Shown: positions 34,751-43,744, counted from the first letter of the stretch. The stretch is 64,000 bases of DNA from a bacterium (GCA_028824015.1 JAPPFC010000031.1:1-64000), one strand, 5' to 3'. Notes: generated from the letters alone by a model not told the origin. Numbers and translations are program-made.

Positions 34751-37216
34751 TCACACGCCGCGGGTGCGGGGAGCGTAGAAGGGTCGGAGAGAAGCGGTGG
34801 CGGGAATGCGCACTCCGGCGACCTCGATCTCGTAGTTCCCGGCTTCCAGCCATGACTTGGAGACGCCGTCGGGATTGGTGAGATAACCCAACGCCAGGCA
34901 GCGGTCCTCGGTGTAACTCCACATCCCCGAAGTGGTGCGACCCACCAGTTCGCCGTCTCTGAAGATGGGCTCGTCGTGATAGAGCAGCCGGTCGGGGTCC
35001 TCCAAGCGAAACTGGACGAGCCGCTTGGGAAGGATCCGGCCTCGCTGTTTCTCAAGCGCCTCCTTCCCGCAGAACCCGTCGGGCTTCTTCCAGTCCACTG
35101 CGAAGCCGAGACCGGCTTCGAGCGGGGTGTCCTCGTCGGTGATGTCGTGTCCCCAGTGCCGGTAGCCGGCCTCCAGCCGTAGGGAGTTCATGGCGTGGTA
35201 CCCGGCGTGCCGCAGCCCGTGCGCGGCGCCTTCGGCTGTCACCGCGTCGTACAGGGAGACCGCTTCGGAGGCAGCGACGTACAACTCCCAGCCGAGTTCT
35301 CCCACATAGCTCACCCGCATGGCCAGCGCCCGGTGCCCGGCAACGGTGATCTCCCGGGCGGCGCCGAACGGGAAGGCCTCGTTGCTTAGATCGGCGTCGG
35401 TGAGCGCCGACAGGAGGTCCCTCGAACGGGGACCCATCACGCCCAGGGTGGTCATAGTGTTCGTGACGTCCCGTATCCGGACGTCGTGGCCGCGCGCCGC
35501 CCTGCGCAGGTGAGCCCAGTCCCGGGTGGGCGCCCCGGAGCCGGAAACCACCAGGAAACGCTCTTCGGAGAGACGGGTGACTGTCAGGTCGGCCTCTATG
35601 CCGCCCCGGGGGTTGAGCCACTGGGTGTAGACCACCCTTCCCACCGGGCCGGGGACACGACCCGATGAGACCCATCCGAGGAGGCGCGCCGCATCGGGTC
35701 CCTCCACGTCGAACTTGACGAAAGAGGTCTGGTCGAATAGTCCCACCGCGTGGCGGACGGCCAGGCATTCCTCTCCCGACGCCTCCCACCAGTTCTGCTT
35801 CCCGTAGGAGTACTCATAGCGGCGCTCCATCCCCTCGGTGGCGTACCAGTTGGGCCGCTCCCACCCCGACATCTCCCCGAACACCGCCCCGGCCGCGTCG
35901 AGGCGGTCGTGGAGGGCCGAGTGCTTGACGTCCCGGGCGCTCTGGTACTCATAGAACGGCCAGTGCATGGCGTACAGGAGGCCGAGGCTCTCGGAGATCC
36001 GGTCCTCCAGGAACCCTAGTTCGGTCTGGTGAGGCTGGGCGCGGCGGATGTCCACCGGCCACAGGTCGCTGGGAGGGTGCCCGTCGATGATCCAGTCGGC
36101 AAGCACCCACCCCACGCCGCCGGCCGACTGGATGCCCACCGAGTTGAAGCCGGCCGCCACGAAGCACCGGTCGACCTCCGGGGACTCTCCCAGGTAGTAG
36201 ACCCCGTCGGGGGTGAATGCCTCGGGTCCGTTGAAGAAGAGTTGAATACCAACCTCTCCCAGAGCGGGAACCCGGTGGATGGACCGCTCGAAGATCGGTC
36301 CCACGTGATCCCAGTCCTCGGGCAGCGTGCCGAAGGTGAAGTCCCGGGGGATGCCGTCGAGTCTCCAGACCTTGCCGCGCGGTTCGAAGAAACCGGCCAT
36401 GATCTTTCCGGTCTCCTCCTTGAAGTAGGTGTAGTTGGTGGGGTCTCGCAGGGTGGGCATGCCGGGCGGGACCCCGTCCATGGGCTCTGTCACCAGATAG
36501 AAGTGCTCGCAGGCCTGCAGCGGCACGTGGATACCGGCGGTGGCGGCAAGCTGGCGGGTCCAGATCCCGGCGGCCAGCACCACCGTCTCGCATTCGGTGT
36601 ATCCCAGTTCGGTCTCCACTCCCACCACCCGCTGGTTCTCGACCGCCAACCTGGTCACCGCAACGTCCTCAATGATCCGCACGCCGCGGTCCTTGGCGCC
36701 TTTGGCGAGGGACATGGTGGTGTCCACCGGGCTGGTCTGGCCGTCCTGGGGGATCCATGCGGCGCCCACCAGGTCGTCGGTGCGAACCAGGGGCCATCTT
36801 GCGCGCAACTCGTCGAAGTCCATCTCCCGCATCTCCACGCCGACCGTGCGGGCCATGGACAGGCCCCGCATGATCTCCTCCCAGCGCTCGGGGTCGGAGG
36901 CCACCGAGATGGAGCCCACCGCCCGGTAGCCGGTGGCCTGGCCGGTCTCGGCCTCCAGTTCCTCGAAGAGCCGGGCCGAGTAGGTGGCCAGGCGGGTGAG
37001 GCTGTAGGAAGACTTGAGTTGGCTGACCAGGCCGGCCGCGTGCCAGGTGGTGCCGCCGGTCAGCTTCCCCTGTTCGAGCAACAGCACGTCGGTCACTCCC
37101 CGGCGCGCCAGGTGGTAGGCGACGCTGCACCCGACGATCCCCCCGCCGACCACCACCACCTGGGCGCGGTCGGGCAGCCTCCCGGCGCCCGCCGCGGGGT
37201 CCTGTCCCGAAATCAG
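34751..37216 (-). CDS. Dimethylglycine/sarcosine dehydrogenase-like flavoprotein with GcvT domain (1)
   Basis: 821 residues if translated from CTG 37216, which overlaps the mttB stop as CTGA; no ATG/GTG/TTG exists between that point and the FAD motif except GTGs inside it. N-terminal DAO domain: RAQVVVVGGGIVGCSVAYHLARRG, then TGGTTWHAAGLVSQL with the His that carries covalent FAD in this family. The C-terminal ~400 residues are a GcvT-type tetrahydrofolate domain (TMTTLGVMGPRSRDLLSALTDADLS, SYVGELGWELYV, RLEAGYRHWGHDI), expected to capture the released formaldehyde as methylene-THF. The substrate may be dimethylglycine, sarcosine or another N-methylated amine. Confidence 0.83.
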   Translation of the reverse strand: MISGQDPAAGAGRLPDRAQVVVVGGGIVGCSVAYHLARRGVTDVLLLEQGKLTGGTTWHAAGLVSQLKSSYSLTRLATYSARLFEELEAETGQATGYRAVGSISVASDPERWEEIMRGLSMARTVGVEMREMDFDELRARWPLVRTDDLVGAAWIPQDGQTSPVDTTMSLAKGAKDRGVRIIEDVAVTRLAVENQRVVGVETELGYTECETVVLAAGIWTRQLAATAGIHVPLQACEHFYLVTEPMDGVPPGMPTLRDPTNYTYFKEETGKIMAGFFEPRGKVWRLDGIPRDFTFGTLPEDWDHVGPIFERSIHRVPALGEVGIQLFFNGPEAFTPDGVYYLGESPEVDRCFVAAGFNSVGIQSAGGVGWVLADWIIDGHPPSDLWPVDIRRAQPHQTELGFLEDRISESLGLLYAMHWPFYEYQSARDVKHSALHDRLDAAGAVFGEMSGWERPNWYATEGMERRYEYSYGKQNWWEASGEECLAVRHAVGLFDQTSFVKFDVEGPDAARLLGWVSSGRVPGPVGRVVYTQWLNPRGGIEADLTVTRLSEERFLVVSGSGAPTRDWAHLRRAARGHDVRIRDVTNTMTTLGVMGPRSRDLLSALTDADLSNEAFPFGAAREITVAGHRALAMRVSYVGELGWELYVAASEAVSLYDAVTAEGAAHGLRHAGYHAMNSLRLEAGYRHWGHDITDEDTPLEAGLGFAVDWKKPDGFCGKEALEKQRGRILPKRLVQFRLEDPDRLLYHDEPIFRDGELVGRTTSGMWSYTEDRCLALGYLTNPDGVSKSWLEAGNYEIEVAGVRIPATASLRPFYAPRTRGV

Positions 37217-38763
37217 CTGCCCCTCACCGACTCGACCGGCAGGCGGATCGGGAACCGCTCCCGGATGCGGGCGTCGACCTCCGGTGAGACGTGACCGGGA
37301 AAGTGGCTTGCCAATGTCTGAACGACGTACTCGTGAGCCCGGTCCGAGGCCGACAGCCCTCCGGCGTCCCACCAGTCGTCGGGACTGAGCCGGTCCCCGA
37401 CCTGGGGGTACACGTATTCCTGCTGCATGACCCGGAGGGTCTGCTCATGACCGAGGAAGTGTCCCTCGCCGGCGATCACGTCCCTGATCACGTGCGGGGC
37501 GAGGCTGTCGGGGTTGACCTCGATGCCCCGGACGGTGCGATTCACCGCTCCCAGCAGGTCGTTGTCTATCACCATCATCTCCAGCGAGCAGGCCAGGATG
37601 GAGGCCATCATCCCTCCCGACTCATAGATCAGGTTGGCGCCGGCCTGCGCGGCCAGGGCCACGGTGAGACCCTTTTCGTGGCCGGCCTGGCCGTCGATGA
37701 GCTTGGAGTCGGTCATGCCGGCCGGCACGCCGGAGGGGAGTCCCAGCCAGTTGGCGACCTGGGCCGCGGCGGCGGCCAGCACCGCCTCCTCGCCGCTTCC
37801 CCCGGTCATCGCCCCGGTGCGCAGGTCGGAGACGAACGGCCACAGTCCCATGACGCAGGGGTGCCCCGCAGACAGCATGTTGATGCAGGTCAAGGCGGCC
37901 AGGCACTCGGCCAGGGCCTGGACCAGGGACCCGGCCAGGGTGGCGGGCGAAGTGGCGCCGGCCTGGCCTGCCGACAGGAGGTTGATGGGCATCCCGGTGC
38001 GCACCATTGCCACCATGCCCTCGGCGGTCTCCATGGCAAAGCGGAGCGGAGGCACCACGAAGGTGGCGTTGGCGGCTATGAAGGGGCGTTTCCGGAACTC
38101 GCCCGGACCGCCCAGCACCATGTCGGCCATCTCGACCACCTCATAGACGTGCGGGGCCTGGAAGAACGAGGTCCCGATCGGTTTGGTGGTGCCCATCATG
38201 GCGGCATAGGCGGTGTTGATGTCCACCTCCCGGGCGCCATCCACTTCCCGGGTCACCACCGGGCGGACCAGGAAATGAATGTGCTCGAGGGTGTCGACCA
38301 GGCGGGCGAGGTCGTAGAGGTCCTGGGTGGTGGAGGGGCGGTAGGCCTGGGTGAGGTGATCGAACATGAGGACCGCGGCGCCCGCAGTCCCGAAGTGCAC
38401 CTTCCGGTCGGCCAACTCGATGGAGCGGCTTTCGTCGATGCCGTGCCACACCCAGGACTTGGCGGCCAACTCGATCGCCCGGTTCACCAGAGACTTCGGG
38501 AAGTGGAGCCGCCCGTCGTCGTCCACCCACCCTCCGGCGGCGGTCACCGCCTCTATGAACTCGGGGATGGGATCGCCCATTCCTATCTCTTCGAGGAGTT
38601 CGAGGGCGGCGTCGAAGACATCCTGCATCTGAGAATCGGTGAGCGGGCGGTAGGCGCCTCCCGTCATTCCCGGCCTGACCGGACGTTCGCTCTTCTTCAG
38701 CCCGGCGGCGCGGGCGGCCACCCGGGCGGCCCTTCCTCCCGATCGGCGGGTCCGTCTGCTCAT
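37213..38763 (-). CDS. MttB-family methyltransferase, non-pyrrolysine type
   Basis: 516 residues, uninterrupted, so no in-frame amber codon for pyrrolysine. Family features: ALELLEEIGMGDPIPEFIEAVTAAGGWVDDDGRLHFPKSLVNRAIELAAKSW, then ATQDLYDLARLVDTLEHI, GTTKPIGTSFFQAPHVYEVVEMAD, and TGGSGEEAVLAAAAAQVANWLGLPSGVPAGMTDSKLIDGQAGHEKGL near residue 340. Pyl-free members include glycine betaine (MtgB), proline betaine and carnitine methyltransferases that work with a separate corrinoid protein. No corrinoid protein gene is in the window. It is flanked by two THF-type flavoproteins, overlapping both, so it belongs to a methyl-group catabolic operon. Confidence 0.85.
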   Translation of the reverse strand: MSRRTRRSGGRAARVAARAAGLKKSERPVRPGMTGGAYRPLTDSQMQDVFDAALELLEEIGMGDPIPEFIEAVTAAGGWVDDDGRLHFPKSLVNRAIELAAKSWVWHGIDESRSIELADRKVHFGTAGAAVLMFDHLTQAYRPSTTQDLYDLARLVDTLEHIHFLVRPVVTREVDGAREVDINTAYAAMMGTTKPIGTSFFQAPHVYEVVEMADMVLGGPGEFRKRPFIAANATFVVPPLRFAMETAEGMVAMVRTGMPINLLSAGQAGATSPATLAGSLVQALAECLAALTCINMLSAGHPCVMGLWPFVSDLRTGAMTGGSGEEAVLAAAAAQVANWLGLPSGVPAGMTDSKLIDGQAGHEKGLTVALAAQAGANLIYESGGMMASILACSLEMMVIDNDLLGAVNRTVRGIEVNPDSLAPHVIRDVIAGEGHFLGHEQTLRVMQQEYVYPQVGDRLSPDDWWDAGGLSASDRAHEYVVQTLASHFPGHVSPEVDARIRERFPIRLPVESVRGS

Positions 38764-41177
38764 CAGGCCCGCAACCTCTCCGAACGGGGATCCCAGGCCG
38801 GCGCGGCCAGCACCTTGGCGCGGCGGCGTTCGCCCATGACCCGTATCTCGAACTCGGAGCCCGGCGTCCGGTAGTCGGGATGGACGTAGGCAAAGAACAG
38901 GCTCTTTCCCACCGAGTATCCGAAGGCGCCGGAGGTGGTGAGGCCCATCATTCCTCCGTTTCCGTAGACCGGCTCGTTGCCCCGGCAGTCGGCGTCGGCG
39001 GCGTCGAGCTCACCGTATACGCACACCCAGGCAAGATCGGTCTCCTTGCGCGCCAGGGTGGCGGCCTTCCCCTGGAAGTCCTTGCGGTAGTTGATGAAGC
39101 GTTCGATGTCCGCCTCCACCGGGGTTATCTCGGTGGTCAGCTCGAACCCGTGGGCCTTGTAGGCCTTCTCGATGCGCATCACGTTCATGGCGTAGGCGCC
39201 GAAGTCGACCAGGCCCAGGCCGTCACCCGCCTCCTGGATGGCGGCGTACAGCCCGGCCATCTCCCCTATGGGATGGTGCAACTCCCAACCCAACTCCCCG
39301 ACGTAGCTCACCCGCAGCGCCAGGCAGGGCACCCCCGCCACCTGGATCTCCTGGCCGGTGAGCCAGGGGAAACTCGAGGTGGTGAGATCGGCGTCGGTGA
39401 GTTTCTGGAGGAGATCCCGTGACCGGGGGCCCGTGACGGCCAGGATCCCCCACCGGTCGGTGAGATCGGTGACCGTCACCTCCTCTCCGGGGAGGACATG
39501 GTGGCGGAGCCAGTCCTGGTCGTGTTGCTCGGCCATGATCGAGGAGTTCAGGTAGAACCGCTGGTCGTCGAGGCGGGTGATGGTCACCTCCCCCTCGATC
39601 CCTCCGAGGGTGGTGAGCATGTGGGCCAGCCGGATGCCGCCGGTTCGGGTGGGCAGGCGGTTGGCCGCCAGCCGATCCAGGAGCGCGGCGGCGTCGGGCC
39701 CGGTGACCTCCAGTTTTGTGAAAGCGGTCAGATCGGCGACGCCGACTCGCTTGCGGACCGCCACCACTTCCTCGCCGACCGGCCCGAAGGCCGACGAGCG
39801 CCGGAACGAGTAGTCCTCCGGGGAGCCGTCGGGAGAGAAGTATCGGGCCCGTTCCCAGCCGTAGATCTCCTGGAACTGGGCGCCCTTTTCGGCGAGGGTG
39901 TCATAGAGGGGCGTCTGTTTGATGGGGCGTCCCGCCTCCCGGTACTCCCCCGGCATCCTGACCTGGTACATCTCGTGATACTCGTCGAGCGCCTTGGCGT
40001 GGGTGTAGTCGCCGGGAGCATAGGATCCGAAACGGCGGGGGTCCATCTCGGCCACGTTGATCTCGGTCTGTCCGTGCACCATCCACTGGGCCAGGTACTT
40101 TCCGGACCCAGGCCCCTGGCATATACCGATCGAGGAGCCGACGCACATCCAGTAGTTCTTCAAACCGGGCGCCGGGCCGAGCAGGAGGCCGGAGTCGGGA
40201 GTGTGGGTGATGGGACCGCACACGACTCGCCTGATGCCTGCCTGCTCCAGGACCGGAGTCCGGCGGGCGGCCAGGTCCAGCCAGGGAAGGAGCTTTTCGA
40301 CGTCGGGGGGAAGGAGATGGAAGGTGAGGTCCCAGTCGATGCCCTCCATCCCGTAAGAGCGGGAGTCCTCGGTCTCATACGGGCCGATCAGCAGCCCGTC
40401 ATGTTCCTGGCGGGTGTAGCAGGAGGACCGGGGGTCGCGCAGGACCGGAATCTCGAAGTCCAGGGCGGCCACCTCGGGTATGGCCTCGGTGACGACGTAG
40501 TGGTGTATCACCGAGACGATCGGCACGTCCAGGCCGACCATGGCCCCCAGTTGCGGACCGAAATGGCCGGCGGCGTTCACCACGTGCTCGGAGACGATGC
40601 GTCCCTTCTCGGTGATGGTCTCCCAGCGCCCGTCGGGAAGCCGGTTCATGTCGATCACCCGGTTGCGCCGCACGATCTCCGCACCCAGTTGGCGGGCGCC
40701 GGCGGCCATGGAGTTGGTCGCCGAGGTCGGGTCGGTCCAGCCGTCGCCGGGAGTGTGGAGGCCCACCACCACTCCCTCGGTGTCCACCAGGGGGTGCAGG
40801 CGGCGGATCTCATCGGGTCCCACCAGATGGGACTCCACCCCCACCAGTTCCAGGACGCCGTGGACGTATCTGAACCAGTCGGCCTCGTCAGGGTTGGTGG
40901 CAAGCCGGACTGCGCCGCAGCCGTGCCATCCGGTGTGGAGGCCGGTCTCCTCTTCGAGCCTCCCGTAGAGATCGGCGCCGTAGGCGTGGATCTTGGCCAT
41001 GTTGAGGCTGCCTATGAAGTGGGGAACCAGCCCTGCGGCGTGCCAGGTTGATCCCGAGGCCAGTTCGTCCTTCTCCACCAGCACGGTGTCGGTCCATCCC
41101 TCGTGCGCCAGGTGGTAGAGCAACCCCACGCCCATGGCGCCGCCACCCACGATCACACAATGCGCTTCCTCTCTCAT
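38763..41177 (-). CDS. Dimethylglycine/sarcosine dehydrogenase-like flavoprotein with GcvT domain (2)
   Basis: 804 residues, first gene of the operon. DAO domain: EAHCVIVGGGAMGVGLLYHLAHEGW, then LASGSTWHAAGLVPHF (His for covalent FAD), and IGICQGPGSGKYLAQWMVHGQTEINVAEMDPRRF about residue 355. GcvT/THF domain from about 430: TKLEVTGPDAAALLDRLA, WGILAVTGPRSRDLLQKLTDADL, SYVGELGWELHHPIGE, VMRIEKAYKAHGFELT. It differs in the active-site linker from copy 1, which suggests a different substrate (for example dimethylglycine versus sarcosine). Its stop overlaps the mttB start by one base. Confidence 0.86.
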   Translation of the reverse strand: MREEAHCVIVGGGAMGVGLLYHLAHEGWTDTVLVEKDELASGSTWHAAGLVPHFIGSLNMAKIHAYGADLYGRLEEETGLHTGWHGCGAVRLATNPDEADWFRYVHGVLELVGVESHLVGPDEIRRLHPLVDTEGVVVGLHTPGDGWTDPTSATNSMAAGARQLGAEIVRRNRVIDMNRLPDGRWETITEKGRIVSEHVVNAAGHFGPQLGAMVGLDVPIVSVIHHYVVTEAIPEVAALDFEIPVLRDPRSSCYTRQEHDGLLIGPYETEDSRSYGMEGIDWDLTFHLLPPDVEKLLPWLDLAARRTPVLEQAGIRRVVCGPITHTPDSGLLLGPAPGLKNYWMCVGSSIGICQGPGSGKYLAQWMVHGQTEINVAEMDPRRFGSYAPGDYTHAKALDEYHEMYQVRMPGEYREAGRPIKQTPLYDTLAEKGAQFQEIYGWERARYFSPDGSPEDYSFRRSSAFGPVGEEVVAVRKRVGVADLTAFTKLEVTGPDAAALLDRLAANRLPTRTGGIRLAHMLTTLGGIEGEVTITRLDDQRFYLNSSIMAEQHDQDWLRHHVLPGEEVTVTDLTDRWGILAVTGPRSRDLLQKLTDADLTTSSFPWLTGQEIQVAGVPCLALRVSYVGELGWELHHPIGEMAGLYAAIQEAGDGLGLVDFGAYAMNVMRIEKAYKAHGFELTTEITPVEADIERFINYRKDFQGKAATLARKETDLAWVCVYGELDAADADCRGNEPVYGNGGMMGLTTSGAFGYSVGKSLFFAYVHPDYRTPGSEFEIRVMGERRRAKVLAAPAWDPRSERLRA

Positions 41178-41206
41178 GCCCCCTTCTCCATGGTCCCGCA
41201 GGGAGT

Positions 41207-41289
41207 TTCCAAGTGCGGAATTATATTTGCCATGTCATACCGCTCTTTTCCAAACTCGATTATTTCAGTTCCGGGCATCGGAACATTCC
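41207..41289. promoter_or_regulatory. TTCC-N(6/7)-GGAA inverted repeats in divergent intergenic region
   Basis: The 158-bp gap between the flavoprotein and aldolase genes is AT-rich and holds TTCC (41207-41210) N6 GGAA (41217-41220), then GTTCCG (41268-41273) N5 CGGAAC (41279-41284), which in turn overlaps GGAACATTCC (41280-41289). Repeated dyads in a divergent promoter region suggest a regulator controlling both directions. No regulator gene is next to them. Confidence 0.4.
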
Positions 41290-41335
41290 GGCTAATGATA
41301 TGATGAGGATACCCACATTTCCGGAGGCTTGGAGG

Positions 41336-42112
41336 ATGAAGAGTAACCTGGCCACCTGGGCGGGAGGCACCGGTGACTATGCAGCGGAACCGGCCTTCGA
41401 CTCGGTCGACCAACTCCGCAGCCACCGGAAGAGACAGACCGCCCTCTCCTATCGGCTGTTCGGGGCGTTTGGCTGGGGGACGTTGGGAGACGGGCACATC
41501 ACCGCCCGGGACCCCGAGCGCACCGATTGTTTCTGGCTGCTCCGTTACGGGGTCTCATTCCGGCAGGCGACCGTGGACGACCTGGTGCTGGTCGGGCCGG
41601 GCGGGCAGGTCGTGGAGGGCGAGGGGCCGATCAACATGACCGCCTATTACATTCACGGGCCGGTCCACGACGCCCGGCCCGAGGCGGTGTCGGTGGCCCA
41701 CACCCACACTCCCTACGCCACCCCCTGGATGGCCAACGTCCGGCCCTTCCGGATGATCTGCCAGGAGGCCACCGCGTTCTTCAGGTCCCAGGCCATCTTC
41801 GAAGGAGAAGAGGTGCAGGTGATGGACGCCGACACCGGAAAGCACATAGCCGCGGCGTTGGACGAGGCGAAGGTGGTCTTCCTCCGCAACCATGGACCGG
41901 TGACGGTGGGGCAGTCGGTCGAGGAGGCGATCGGATGGTTCCTGTTCGTCGAGAGGGTCGCCGAGGTGCACGTCAAGGCGCCGGAAGCCGAGCCCATCTC
42001 CGATCACGCGGCGTTTATCGCCTCGACCGAGATCGGCCACCCCAGCAACGCGGTGGCTGCGTACGAATACGCGATCATGTCCCACATTCCCGATCCCACG
42101 GTGGTGGACTGA
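41336..42112 (+). CDS. Class II aldolase/adducin family protein
   Basis: 258 residues from ATG 41336, with GGAGG at 41323-41327; upstream in-frame ATGs at 41299/41302 lack this site. Zinc-ligand regions: GDGHITARDPERTDCFWL, VSVAHTHTPYATPWMANVRPFR (His-x-His) and FLRNHGPVTVGQSVEEAIGWFLFVERVAEV (His plus Glu pattern). These enzymes cleave or epimerise phosphorylated sugars, but some family members act on non-phosphorylated substrates. It is divergent from the methylated-amine operon and may share its control region; its role there is not clear. Confidence 0.83.
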   Translation: MKSNLATWAGGTGDYAAEPAFDSVDQLRSHRKRQTALSYRLFGAFGWGTLGDGHITARDPERTDCFWLLRYGVSFRQATVDDLVLVGPGGQVVEGEGPINMTAYYIHGPVHDARPEAVSVAHTHTPYATPWMANVRPFRMICQEATAFFRSQAIFEGEEVQVMDADTGKHIAAALDEAKVVFLRNHGPVTVGQSVEEAIGWFLFVERVAEVHVKAPEAEPISDHAAFIASTEIGHPSNAVAAYEYAIMSHIPDPTVVD

Positions 42113-42236
42113 CCCCGGCGGCGTCGCGGCGGTCCCCGGCCGGCCGGTGTGGCAAAAGTAGGCATTTAGTGTTTGTTTTCCCATTTTCGTGGTATATGGC
42201 GGTGTTTTGTCACACCCGGTTGGCATACTGGGTGAC

Positions 42237-43457
42237 ATGGAGAAGACAGCTATTGACCGTCGGGTCGCCGATCAGGTTCGGGTGGTGTTGCCTACCCGGC
42301 CGGTAGGCGAAGCAACCTTGGAACAGCTCCAAGGCTGGTTGAAGTCCGCCTTCCGGGTGGAGAACCAACTGGCCGGGTTCCGCACCGGGGTCTTGGCGGA
42401 GTTGACCCGGAGGGAAGGTGTCCACCTGGTGGAGAACGACCTGCGGGAAAAGGGTCTGCGACCCCGCCGCAAGGCCCGCTCGGAAGTAGAAACCGCAGTC
42501 GAGTTAGAAGAACTACCCCGAACATCGGAAGGTATGCGGGATGGAGAGATCCCCTATGAGAACGCCCGGATCCTGGCCAAGGCCTCCCAAGACGGGGACA
42601 TAGACGAGTCCGAGTTGATCGGTCCCGCCCGCACCCAGTCTCCTGACAAGTTCGCCGCAACGGTCCGAAAGCACCAACAGCAACGTTCAGAAGATGATGG
42701 CATGAGCCGCCTGGAGCATCAACGCTCCCAGAGGTTCGCCAAGATCCGGACCGACCGCACAGATGGTATGACCGTGCTGTACGGTCGGTTCGATCCGATC
42801 ACCGGTGCCCTGATCGAAACTGCCCTTTCGCAGAAGATGGACGAGTTGTGGCGGGAGGAAGACCCCCGCGCCAGGTGCACCCCGGGACAGCGAATGGCAG
42901 ACGCTCTCGCGTATTTGGTCACCAGGGAAGAAACCGATGAGGACACCGGCAAGGTCCGCGGACCCAGATTGTTGTTGATCGCCGACTACGACGTGATCAA
43001 CCGGGAACTCAGAAACGGGCGTCTGGGTGACGGGACTCCCATACCGGTGGAGAAGATCCGGGACCTGGCCTGTCAGTCGGACATCCTCCCCGCCATATTC
43101 AAAGGTGTATCACAACCATTGGACATGGGACGGTCACGCCGGACCGCCAGTCCCGCCCAACGCATCGCTCTCATAGCACGCGACAAGAACTGTGTGGGAT
43201 GTGGCGCCACCGCCAACTGGTGCCAATCGCATCACACTATCCCGTGGGCGGTGCAAGGCAACACCGACATCAACGACATGGTCCTCCTATGCTCCCGCTG
43301 CCACCACAAGGTGCATGACGACCGCTGGGTTGTCCGCAGGAAACCATCAGGCAGGTACTACCTGAAGCCACCATCAAGACCCGACCGGCCAAAAGCCACC
43401 CGGCGGAAAACCTCCTACCACCGCCGCCGCCGGACCGCCATCAGACAACGAAAATGA
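42237..43457 (+). CDS. DUF222/HNH endonuclease domain protein (13E12-repeat family)
   Basis: 406 residues from ATG 42237 (GTGAC just before). The N-terminal DUF222 region spans ~20-230 (QVRVVLPTRPVGEATLEQLQGWL..., LYGRFDPITGALIETALSQKMDELW). The C-terminal HNH nuclease has CVGCGATANWCQSHHTIPWAVQGNTDINDMVLLCSRCHHKVHDDRWVV, with the zinc Cys pairs (C-x2-C and C-x2-C) and HH. The basic tail is Arg-rich. These genes occur in many copies in actinobacterial genomes and are thought to be mobile or selfish; function is unproven. GC is lower than its neighbours. Confidence 0.85.
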   Translation: MEKTAIDRRVADQVRVVLPTRPVGEATLEQLQGWLKSAFRVENQLAGFRTGVLAELTRREGVHLVENDLREKGLRPRRKARSEVETAVELEELPRTSEGMRDGEIPYENARILAKASQDGDIDESELIGPARTQSPDKFAATVRKHQQQRSEDDGMSRLEHQRSQRFAKIRTDRTDGMTVLYGRFDPITGALIETALSQKMDELWREEDPRARCTPGQRMADALAYLVTREETDEDTGKVRGPRLLLIADYDVINRELRNGRLGDGTPIPVEKIRDLACQSDILPAIFKGVSQPLDMGRSRRTASPAQRIALIARDKNCVGCGATANWCQSHHTIPWAVQGNTDINDMVLLCSRCHHKVHDDRWVVRRKPSGRYYLKPPSRPDRPKATRRKTSYHRRRRTAIRQRK

Positions 43458-43547
43458 ACCAACATCCCACAACCCGTGCACTGTCCAGTTTCAAGACAAG
43501 CATCCCTACGTCCACCAAAGGTTGCGAAACAAACCGGCCCTAGGAAC

Positions 43548-43744
43548 TTGACTCTTGTCCCACCGAGAGCACACATTGATTAAGCCAAACACCAGACGAT
43601 CCGCTCCGGCGTCGAGCGGACCTCGTCAAGGGATCAAAGGGCTCCAGCGCCCCGCAAGCCCCACCAAAGGCTGCCCGGACCGCGCTCGACCCACGGCAAG
43701 GTGGTGGCGGGGGAGGGCCCAACGGGACCCCCGAATTTCGCGGG
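43548..43744 (+). repeat. Dispersed ~190-bp repeat, copy 2
   Basis: Starts TTGACTCTTGTCC, ends AATTTCGCGGG; core AAGGTGGTGG/C/GGGGGAGGGCCC at 43698-43720. It corresponds base for base in many blocks to 21907-22097. The open frame from TTG 43555 reads 'MSHREHTLI...SGPRQGI...RWWRGRAQR', parallel to copy 1. It lies right after the DUF222/HNH gene and occupies most of the 350-bp gap before the next gene. No inverted terminal repeat or target-site duplication is visible. Confidence 0.75.

Noticed and set aside
37213-38763. Pyrrolysine-containing trimethylamine methyltransferase
   Set aside because: The 516-codon frame has no internal TAG, and no pyl genes are in the window.
42237-43457. DUF222/HNH gene as an intron-encoded endonuclease or IS transposase
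   Set aside because: No terminal inverted repeats, no interrupted host gene, and the architecture is that of the 13E12 repeat family, not a group I or II intron or transposase.
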